Positions 17,512 to 25,500 of a stretch of DNA of 64,000 bases are shown in pieces. The notes beneath the pieces were generated by a model, which ran no database searches, was not told the origin of the DNA, and saw nothing but the letters and a program-made list of their open reading frames with translations. Position 1 is the stretch's first letter; the number at the start of each line of letters is the position of its first letter. Origin of the DNA: Roseiarcus sp963787135 (GTDB taxonomy: Bacteria > Pseudomonadota > Alphaproteobacteria > Rhizobiales > Beijerinckiaceae); NCBI GenBank assembly GCA_963787135.1, contig CAWBBW010000025.1, forward strand, positions 48,014 to 112,013. The letters are read 5' to 3'. The translations under genes and the position numbers were made by a program.

Positions 17512-18753
17512 TCAATCCAGCATATGGCTCACCATGCCGTCGGCGAGCTTGGGTTCGAACCAGGTCGATTTCGGCGGCATGATTGCGCCGGCGTCGGCGA
17601 CCGCCATGAGGTCGCGCATCTCAGTCGGATGAAGCGCGAAGGCGACGGCCATTTTCCCGGAGGACACGAGCCGCTCGAGCTCCTCGAGCCCGCGCCCACC
17701 GCCGACGAACTCGATTCGCTTGTCGCGGCGCGGATCGGTGACGCCGAAAATCGGTTCGATTACGTTTCGCGCGAGCAGGGTCACCGGCAGGCGCGCGACC
17801 GGATCGGCGCTTCGCGCGGCCTCGGCGTCGATCTCGGGCCTGAGCGAAAGGCGAAGCCAGTGTCCGCCGAGAACCATGCCGACCTCGTCCGGGCGGCTCG
17901 GGCGGACCGGCTTGTCGCTCGGCTCGATCGTGTAGCGCCGGCCGATCTCGCGCAGGACCTCGTCTGGGGTGAGACCGTTCAGGTCGCGCAGTACGCGGTT
18001 GTAGTCGAGGATGGTCATTTGCTGCTGCGGCAGCAGCACGGCGAGAAAAGAACCGTTTTTCTCGGCGCGCGCCTTGGCAACACGGAGCGCCGCCGCTGAC
18101 CGGTGATGGCCGTCGGCAATATAGAGCGCGGGCAGGGCGTCGACGGCCCGCGTGAGTTCCGCGACCGTCGTCTCGTCCTGGATCGGCCAGAGCTCGTGGC
18201 GCACGCCGTCGTCGGCTGTGACATCGATGTCGGGTTTTCCCGCAGCGGCGCGGGCGAGCAGCGCGTCGATCGCTGGCGTCTCCGGATAGGCGAGCATTAC
18301 CGGGCCGGTCTGCGCGCCGACCGCCTCGATCTGGCGCACGCGGTCGTCCTCCTTCACCGGCGTCGTCAGCTCGTGCTTGCGGATGCGGTTCTCGGCGTAG
18401 GCGCGGAGCGAGGCCACCGCGGCGAAGCCGGTTTCGACGCGGTCGCGCCACGTCAGCCGGTAGACGTAGTAGCCGGGCGTCTCGTCGCGCACGAGCACGC
18501 CGGCGTCGATGATGCGCCGCAGATTTTCGCTGGCCTTCGCGTAGACCGCGGGGTCATGAAGATCGATCGCCGGATCGAGGTCGATCTCCGCCTTGGAGAC
18601 GTGCAGAAAGCTCCACGGCTTTCCTTTGGCGCGTTCGCGGGCCTCTGCGCTGGACAGCACGTCATAGGGCGGCGCGAGGACCTCCGCCCCGCGCCCGAGG
18701 GCGGGCCGCAGGGCGCGAAAGGGTTTGATCAGGGTCAACGGGGCTCTCGTCAT
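17512..18753 (-). CDS. DUF1015 family protein
   Basis: A 413-residue cytoplasmic protein of the DUF1015 family. It has the family start (KPFRALRP, then VLAPPYDVLSSAEAR), a conserved HHRSAA motif in ADGHHRSAAALRVA near residue 210, and the GRGLEELERLV and AVAFALHPT signatures near the end. The biochemical role is unknown to me; neighbours elsewhere often include D-3-phosphoglycerate dehydrogenase and serine biosynthesis genes. That is notable here, because a serB relic lies about 1 kb away. ATG 18753 is chosen; the frame stays open upstream but without family sequence. Confidence 0.88.
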   Translation of the reverse strand: MTRAPLTLIKPFRALRPALGRGAEVLAPPYDVLSSAEARERAKGKPWSFLHVSKAEIDLDPAIDLHDPAVYAKASENLRRIIDAGVLVRDETPGYYVYRLTWRDRVETGFAAVASLRAYAENRIRKHELTTPVKEDDRVRQIEAVGAQTGPVMLAYPETPAIDALLARAAAGKPDIDVTADDGVRHELWPIQDETTVAELTRAVDALPALYIADGHHRSAAALRVAKARAEKNGSFLAVLLPQQQMTILDYNRVLRDLNGLTPDEVLREIGRRYTIEPSDKPVRPSRPDEVGMVLGGHWLRLSLRPEIDAEAARSADPVARLPVTLLARNVIEPIFGVTDPRRDKRIEFVGGGRGLEELERLVSSGKMAVAFALHPTEMRDLMAVADAGAIMPPKSTWFEPKLADGMVSHMLD

Positions 18754-18847
18754 GTGTGGGGGTGAACTGAGTTTCGCTGCGGGGCGCCGACCGCTGCGGG
18801 GCGGCGACCGTGGCGGGGACTTAGCGCCCGAAGGCGGGGCTTGCAAC

Positions 18848-19753
18848 TCAGGCGCGGAGACTCCGCCTCCCGGCCTCGACAGCCTGCTCTGGCGCGACCC
18901 ATTCGAAGCCGGCGAGCTGATGGCGCGCCCAGGTAAACTGGCGCTTGGCGTAGTGGCGGGTGTTGAGCTTCGTGAGCTCCGCTGCGTCGGTGAGCGCGAG
19001 TCGGCCCTCGAGATGGGCGATGATATGGGGCACGCCGTGCGCGCGCATAACCGGCAGCGCTGTGTCGAGCCGGCGTTTCGCCAGAGCCGCGACCTCGTCG
19101 AGCGCGCCCAACGCGATCATCGCGTCGAAGCGGGCGTGGATGCGCTGGTAAAGAGTCCGACGCTCTGGGGCGAGGAAAAGGCCTCGCCATTGGCCGGGCT
19201 CGAGCGCCGGCTTCTCGCGCGCGCCCAGGAACGACGCGAGCGGGCGCCCGGTCGCGGCGATGACTTCGAGCGCGCGCAAGGTTCGCTGCCGGTCGGAGGG
19301 CCTCAGCCGCGCCGCCGTATCGGGGTCAATCTCCGCGAGTTCGGCGTGGAGGTCCGCGGCTGGCCGGTCTTCCGCTCTTGCGCGCGTCGCGTCGCGAACT
19401 GATGCGGATACGGCGGGCATGGCGGACAGGCCTTCGGTCAGCGCCCGAAAGTAAAGGCCCGTTCCGCCCACGATAATCACCGGGCGCTCGACGGTCTCAG
19501 CCAGAATTTCCCGTGCGCGACGCGACCAGTGGCCGACTGAATAATTGATCGCGCCGTCGACCTCGCCGAACAGCCGGTGCGGCGCCTGGGCCTCCTCGAT
19601 CGCAGTCGGCCGCGCTGTGAGGATTCTCAGATCCGCGTAGACCTGCATCGAATTGGCGTTGACGATCGTCGCGCCGAACCGTTCCGCTAACCTCAGTGCG
19701 ACGGCAGACTTGCCGCTCGCCGTCGGGCCTGCGATGAGGAGCGCTCGCCTCAT
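18848..19753 (-). CDS. miaA: tRNA dimethylallyltransferase MiaA
   Basis: A 301-residue enzyme that adds the dimethylallyl group to the N6 of A37 in tRNAs reading UNN codons. The P-loop GPTASGKS is at about residues 8-15. It is followed by the family motifs NANSMQVYADLRILTARP (base and isoprenoid recognition), IIVGGTGLYFRALTEG and RHYAKRQFTWAR near the end. The length is normal. In many Rhizobiales miaA is divergent from serB; here the same position carries only a serB remnant. Confidence 0.96.
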   Translation of the reverse strand: MRRALLIAGPTASGKSAVALRLAERFGATIVNANSMQVYADLRILTARPTAIEEAQAPHRLFGEVDGAINYSVGHWSRRAREILAETVERPVIIVGGTGLYFRALTEGLSAMPAVSASVRDATRARAEDRPAADLHAELAEIDPDTAARLRPSDRQRTLRALEVIAATGRPLASFLGAREKPALEPGQWRGLFLAPERRTLYQRIHARFDAMIALGALDEVAALAKRRLDTALPVMRAHGVPHIIAHLEGRLALTDAAELTKLNTRHYAKRQFTWARHQLAGFEWVAPEQAVEAGRRSLRA

Positions 19754-19786
19754 CGCCTGTCCGCTGTGTCAGCGTCCGGAAGCCTC

Positions 19787-20081
19787 ATGCCTGTCCTCGC
19801 CCCGCTTGTTGTCGATCGCACGAAAGCGCTGCTCAGCCGTGCAAGACTAGACGAGATTGCGGAAGGCGTCGCCGGATTCGAGCGCCGGCTCTGGCTCGAC
19901 GAAGAGATCGCCGCAACGATGGGCCTCAATCTTGCCGAGACGCTCGCCGTCGCCGAGGGCCTCGGCGTCGCCCTACGGGCGAAGCCCAAGGTCGCCGCCG
20001 CGGCGCACGCGGGTCGATCACGGCGATCTGACCGCGCTGCTTTTCGCGCAAGGCATCGCGCAAAGAGTTGTCGAGGGCTGA
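19787..20081 (+). pseudogene. serB: serB (phosphoserine phosphatase) relic
   Basis: This short stretch looks like SerB with its middle removed. The first part (MPVLAPLVV ... RRLWLDEEIAAT) resembles the N-terminal domain of Rhizobiales SerB. It passes straight into NLAETLAVA-EGLGVALRAKPKVAAAAHA, where SerB has ETLAVGDGAND...AGLGVAxHAKPxVAxAAHA. After a further loss of 2 bases near 20010 the frame continues RVDHGDLTALLFAQG, the known SerB C-terminus. The HAD catalytic core (DxDST, the Lys and the GDGAND motifs) is absent, so it cannot be active. Its place, divergent from miaA, is the usual serB position. The assignment of the C-terminal part is confident, that of the N-terminal part moderate. 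Confidence 0.65.
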
Positions 20082-20115
20082 AAGCGATGCTGAGAGCGAA
20101 GGCGTGACGCTGGGG

Positions 20116-20889
20116 ATGAAGAGAGGGCTCTTTCTTTCGGTTGTCGCCGCTGCGACGGCGGCGATGGCGTTCGCGACCTTCGCCGTCGGGCTCGACCGGA
20201 CAGCGCTGTGGCAGGTGGTCCGCGCCTGCGTTGCCGACTTCAAGCTGACCGGATCTCCTTTTCCGTGCGTGGCGGTCGATCTTTCCGGGGGCGAGGAGCG
20301 GGGCAATGTCGTGATTCGGCCGCCGCTATTGCAGGACCTGATCCTCGTGCCAACGCGAAGGATCGTCGGGATCGAAGACCCATTCCTGCAGTCGCCGGAG
20401 GCGCCGAACTATTTCGACGCCGCGTGGCGCGCGCGATCCTTCCTGAAGGGCGCGAACGGACAGGCGCCGGATCGAGAAGCGGTCGCCCTCGTCGCCAACT
20501 CAGCCTTCGTCAGGACCCAGGACCAGCTCCACATCCACGTGGGCTGTCTATTTCCGTCCGCCCAGAGCGCTCTCGCGGCGGCCGCGCCGGCGGTTCCGAT
20601 CGGCGAATGGACGCGGATAGGCGCCGTCGTCCCCCATCAGGTGTTCTGGGCCACCCGCATCCGGGAGCTTTCGGATGTCGAACCATTTCCCCTCGCCGTC
20701 GAGGCTCTTGCCGACAAGGTCAGGGACAGAGGGCAATTGATGGTCGCGGTGGCCGGGGTTCGCGTCGAAGGTGAAGACCAATTCCTGATCCTCGCCTCTT
20801 ACGTCGGCGCGCCGCACGCGTGGTGGCCGGTCGGCGCCGACGACCTCTTCGATCGGGACTGCACGGCCGGAGCGCACGTGGCTGGGTGA
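20116..20889 (+). CDS. cdh: CDP-diacylglycerol diphosphatase (Cdh-like)
   Basis: A 257-residue protein with an N-terminal membrane segment (LFLSVVAAATAAMAFATFAVG) and a HIT-like core. The motif QDQLHIHVGC carries the His pair of the Cdh family, and VAVDLSGGEERGNVVIRPP and NYFDAAWRAR are also family-like. Cdh hydrolyses CDP-diacylglycerol to phosphatidate and CMP at the inner membrane. ATG 20116 (MKRGLFL) gives a proper signal anchor; the frame is open from 20068 but that extension has no likeness to the family. It lies just downstream of the serB relic and may now be read from that relic's promoter. Confidence 0.82.
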   Translation: MKRGLFLSVVAAATAAMAFATFAVGLDRTALWQVVRACVADFKLTGSPFPCVAVDLSGGEERGNVVIRPPLLQDLILVPTRRIVGIEDPFLQSPEAPNYFDAAWRARSFLKGANGQAPDREAVALVANSAFVRTQDQLHIHVGCLFPSAQSALAAAAPAVPIGEWTRIGAVVPHQVFWATRIRELSDVEPFPLAVEALADKVRDRGQLMVAVAGVRVEGEDQFLILASYVGAPHAWWPVGADDLFDRDCTAGAHVAG

Positions 20890-20983
20890 GGGTCGCTGGG
20901 GCCGAACCGCGCTGCTCCGCGGAGTCGCGGAAGTCTGAGGCGCCGCTATCTTCCAATCTGTCGGCTGCCAGGCTCGCTGAGCC

Positions 20984-22312
20984 CTACTTCTCACAATACA
21001 CCGCGACCACCGCATTCTTCTCGCGCGCCGCAATGGCGCCGGCGCTGAGCTCAGCCGCAGGCTCGGGCGCCAGCTCGCCCCCGCCGAGGAATGCGCCGAT
21101 GGCCTCGGGAGGGATCAGCGGATAGGGCGCGGCCAGCGCGACGCCGGCGATCCGTCTGGGCTCGTCCGCGATCGGCGCGACGAGGCCGGCGAGGCCGCCT
21201 CCGCGGTCGAACGCCGGGCCGCCGCGCGCGCTTTTCTCGAGCGACGCGAGTACGAGCGGCGTCGCAACCGCGCCCGCCGGCGAGCTGGAATTGGCCGCGA
21301 TCCCCTCGCCGCCCGCGGTCAGCAGGACGAGATCGGTCTGGAGCGCCCCAAGCCGAGGCGGATCGCCCCTGGCGGCGAAATCGCCAGCGAGGATCGCGAG
21401 CCCTGTGGCAGCGTCGATCCGCTCGAAACGGACAGGCTTGCCGCCGATGCTGGGTTTCGGGCAGTCGGCGGCAGTCAGCGCCGTCAGAGCGTGGCCGGGC
21501 GCAATCGCCAGCGCCGTCGCGAAAGGCTTGGCGGGCGGCGGAGCAGGCGCACCCGCGCCTGACGCAGCCAATGGCGCTGTCGGCTGTCCGTTTGCCTGCG
21601 CCTGCGCGGGAAACGCCTCAAACGAATTGGCGACCGCGAGCGCCACGCGGTCGAGTTGCGCCCCCTGAGCGGCCGGATAGCTGAAGGTGAAGCCGCGGAC
21701 CGGCGGACTGGCGCCCTGGCTTGTCTCGAACCGCGAATAGAACTTCGCTGCGCCGTCCTGCCCCGAGACGACGAAGAAGCTCCCCGGCTTCGTCGCCTTG
21801 TAGGCGACTTTGCGAGCCGGCGTCTCTGCCGAGAGCCGCGCGTAGAGGGGCGCGAGATCCGCATCCCCGCTCGAGGCGAAGTCGAGCCGCGGGCCCCCAG
21901 GCTTGCCCATCAGCTTCGTCGGCGCGCTGATTCGGACGCCCGTCTTCGGGTCGGTCACGACCTGAAAACCGACCGCCGCGCGCGCCTTGTCGGCCGCCGA
22001 TATCAGCGCCTGGAGCAGGGTGGGCCCGAGTACGCCGTCGGGGGTCGCCTTCACGCTGCGCTGCCAGGCGACGATGGCGTCGTCGGTGCGCTTGCCGAAA
22101 TCGCTGTCAATCACGCCGTTGTAAACGCCGAGCCAGACCAGTGCGTCCTGCGCCGCCTTTCGTGTCGGCGGCGGCAGCGCGAGGAACGCGGACTTCCGCG
22201 CGGCGAAGGCGGCGTCGGCGGCCGGAGCGGGGAGCGTCTGGACTTGGGCGAGCGCGGAACAGTGAAGCGAGGCGGCTAGAACGAGGACGATGCCTGGCAG
22301 CGTTCGCTTCAT
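20984..22312 (-). CDS. exported PG-binding protein with a degenerate trypsin-like domain
   Basis: A 442-residue exported protein. The signal peptide is MKRTLPGIVLVLAASLHCSALAQ. A peptidoglycan-binding domain type 1 follows at about residues 45-105 (LVWLGVYNGVIDSDFGKRTDDAI). The C-terminal half (about 265-420) has the layout of a trypsin/HtrA domain, but the catalytic positions are gone. GHALTALTAADC replaces the usual VTxHHV (His lost), and SARGGPAFD replaces GNSGGP (Ser lost). It is thus probably a pseudo-protease that binds rather than cuts. It is divergent from the alpha-2-macroglobulin gene, so a joint periplasmic role in protease sensing or inhibition is possible. Confidence 0.72.
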   Translation of the reverse strand: MKRTLPGIVLVLAASLHCSALAQVQTLPAPAADAAFAARKSAFLALPPPTRKAAQDALVWLGVYNGVIDSDFGKRTDDAIVAWQRSVKATPDGVLGPTLLQALISAADKARAAVGFQVVTDPKTGVRISAPTKLMGKPGGPRLDFASSGDADLAPLYARLSAETPARKVAYKATKPGSFFVVSGQDGAAKFYSRFETSQGASPPVRGFTFSYPAAQGAQLDRVALAVANSFEAFPAQAQANGQPTAPLAASGAGAPAPPPAKPFATALAIAPGHALTALTAADCPKPSIGGKPVRFERIDAATGLAILAGDFAARGDPPRLGALQTDLVLLTAGGEGIAANSSSPAGAVATPLVLASLEKSARGGPAFDRGGGLAGLVAPIADEPRRIAGVALAAPYPLIPPEAIGAFLGGGELAPEPAAELSAGAIAAREKNAVVAVYCEK

Positions 22313-22387
22313 GATCTTCCCGAGTCCGATTCTGGTCGAAGGCGCGCTCGCCATGCTAGTGGAAGATATAAGTCAACGAAACAAATG

Positions 22388-22501
22388 TCGTCATCGCGAG
22401 CGCCAGCGAAGCGATCCAGGGGATGAAGGACATAGCCCGTCGACCGACGGGCGTTCCTCCGGTTTCTGGATCGCCGCGTCGCTTCGCTCCTCGCGAGGAC
22501 G
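22388..22501. repeat. GCGAAGC-type palindromic intergenic repeat, copy 1
   Basis: A long imperfect palindrome. The left arm reads CGTCATCGCGAGCG..AGCGAAGCGATCCAG; the right arm reads CTGGATCGCCGCGTCGCTTCGCTCCTCGCGAGGACG. The centre carries GCCCGTCGACCGACGGGC. The same type occurs at 37881-37992 and 47688-47772. This is a common dispersed element of Rhizobiales intergenic regions. Here it lies between the two divergent envelope genes, close to the promoter of the alpha-2-macroglobulin gene. Confidence 0.8.
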
Positions 22502-22535
22502 AAAAACAACCTTCGTTCGCCCAAGGATCCGCTCG

Positions 22536-25500
22536 ATGATGCTTGTCCTGCGTCTGCTTGCCCTGTGTCTGACGCTTCTGGCCAGCGCCGCCAGCGCGGT
22601 CGAGGTCAAGCCCTACGCCCGCGAGGACATGGCGAGCGACGCGGTCCGCCTGACGGAAACGTTGCGCGCTCAAGCCGTGACGATCGGGGCGCAGGCGAAG
22701 GGAAAGACGCCCGACGACTTGCGCAAGGCCGCGGCGGCTGCCGCCGCCGCCTCCAAATTCGACGACGCAGCGAAGCTCGCGGCCGCAGCCGTCGCCGCGG
22801 CGCCTAAAGATCCGGCGAACTGGATTGCCTACGCCACCGTCGCGATCAAGGCCGACGACGCCCAGGCGAACGACCGCTACGAGCTCGTCGCGCAAGGCGC
22901 GACTGCGGCCTATGCCGCTTATCAGCATGCGGCGACGCCCGAAGCGCAGGCCGGGGCGCTGGCGCTACTCGCGGACCTGCTTGCGCGCCACGAGCAGTGG
23001 CGTCCTGCTCTCGACGCCCTGAAGGCCTCGCTCGACCGGCGCGACTCGATCGACGTGCGAAAAGTCTACGAGGCAATGCGGGCGGAGCACGGCTTCCGCA
23101 TCGTCGACTACAAGGTCGACAATCAATCGACGTCGCCCCGCGTCTGCTTCAACTTCTCCGACCCGCTCGCTCGAAAGACGGATTTCTCGCCCTATGTCGC
23201 GGTTTCCGGCGCATCGGAGACCGCCATATCCAACGAGGACCAGCAGCTCTGCGTCGAGGGCCTCAAGCATGGCGAGCGCTATGCGATCGTGTTGCGTCAG
23301 GGGCTGCCCTCGGCGGTCGGCGAACAACTGCTGAAATCCGCCGACTACGAGATTTACGTCCGCGACCGCTCGCCCCAGGCCCATTTTGCCGGCAAGGCCT
23401 ATGTGCTGCCGCGCCAGGGGCAGGAGGGCGCGCCGCTCGTCACGGTCAACACCGCCAAGGTCGCGATCGACGTCTATCGCGTCGGCGACCGCAACCTGCT
23501 TAGCGTCGTCAATCGCGACGATTTCCTCAAACCGATCAATTCATCGCGCGCCGACGAGCTCGAGTCGGAGGACGGCCAGAAGGTCTGGAGCGGCTCGATG
23601 GACGTCGCGTCCGAACTCAACAAGGATGTGGCGACCGAGTTTCCGGTGCTAGACGCGGTCGGAGCGCTCAAGCCCGGCGTTTACCTGATCACGGCGAGCC
23701 CGTGGAAAGAGAAAACCCCCGCCTCGGATGACACGGAATCCGTGCAGCTCGCGACGCAATGGATGGTCGTCTCCGACCTCGGCCTGACCGCGATCTCCGG
23801 CGGCGACGGCGTCCATGCGCTTGTGCAGTCGCTCGGCTCGGCCGGGCCTCTCGCCGGCGTCGAGCTGAAGCTCGTCGCGCGCAACAACGAAGTGCTTGCG
23901 ACGAAGACCACAGGGGCGGACGGGCGGGCCGATTTCGATCCCGGCTTATCCCGCGGCAAAGGCGGCTCGGCGCCCGGCCTTCTGGTCGCGACCCTCGGGC
24001 CCGACTACAATTTCCTCAGCCTTGCGCAGACCGCATTCGACCTGACCGATCGCGGCGTCGGCGGCCGTGATGCGCCGGAGGGGCTGGACGCGTTCCTCTA
24101 CACCGAGCGCGGCGTCTACCGCTCAGGCGAGACAGTGTTTGCGACCGCGCTCCTGCGCGACGCGAAGGGCGTCGCCAAGCCCGGACTGCCGCTGACGCTA
24201 GTCGTCAAGCGTCCGGACGGCGTCGAGTACAAGCGCGCGACCGTGGCCGACGAGGGGCTAGGCGGGCGCGCCTTCGCCGTTCCGCTGCTTCCGGGCTCTG
24301 CCGGGGGCAAATGGACTATCGAAGCCTACGCCGACCCGAAGGGCGACAGCATCGGCGAGGTTGAGTTCCTGCTCGAGGACTACATTCCCGAGCGCCTCGA
24401 TTTCACGCTGCGCTCAGCCAAGACTTACATCGATCCGGGAGAGCCGGTCGAGCTCTCGCTCGACGCGAGATTCCTCTATGGCGCGCCGGCGAGCGGTCTC
24501 GACGTGACCGGCGCGATTCGCTTGGAGGCGGTCGCAGGCGACGTCCTCGCTGGCTTCCCCGGCTATGTCGCGGGCCTCGCCGACGACGATTTCAATACCG
24601 TCGAGACCCAGTTCCCCGACAAGGCTCAGACCAACGCCAAGGGCTACGCCGCGCTCTCGGTCGATCTTCCCGAAGGCGCGGCGGCCCGCCCGCTCGAAGC
24701 CAAGCTGATCGTCGACGTCGCCGAGCCAGGCGGGCGCACGGTCGAGCGGACGCTCACCCTGCCGGTCCGCCCGAAGGGGGTGATGGTCGGGGTGAAGAAG
24801 GACTTCGACAACAGCCTCAGCGCCGGCGACGTCGCAACGTTCGAGGCGATCGCCGTCGCGCCCGATGGTTCGAGGGTCGCGCGCAAGGGCGCCGAATGGT
24901 CGCTCTACCAGGTGACCAACGACTATCAGTGGTTCAACGCCGAGGGACGCTGGAGCTTCGAACCGGTCAAGTCGTCGAAACGCATCGCCACCGGAACGAT
25001 CGACATCGGCGCCGACGCGCCCGCAAAATTCTCGACTGCGATCGGCTGGGGCGCCCACCGGCTCGAGGTCAAGACGCTGGACGGCGAGGAGACGAGCTTC
25101 ACCTTCGACGTCGGCTGGTCGGGGACCGCGAGCGCCGACACGCCGGACAATGTCGTGGTGACGCTCGACAAGACCAACTACGCGCCGGGCGACGAGGCGA
25201 AGCTGCGCATCAATTCGGCCTTCGCCGGCAAGGCGACAGTCGCGCTGATCGGGGACCGGATCGAGCGATTCCTCGACGTCGATCTCGTCGCGGGCGACAA
25301 CGTCGTTCCGTTCACGGTCGACGCTGACTGGGGGCCGGGCGCCTATGCCGTCGCGCTGACCCACCGCCCGCTGGACGCGGCGATGAAGCGAATGCCCGGG
25401 CGCGCCATCGGTCTCGCCTGGTTCGCCATCGCGAGCGAGAGTCGCAAGCTCGATGTCACGTTCGATGCTCCGGCGCTGGCAAAGCCGCGCGAGCCAATGA

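Noticed and set aside
15095..17632. 845-codon plus-strand frame
   Set aside because: It is antisense to ligA, which is certain; composition is typical of a shadow frame.
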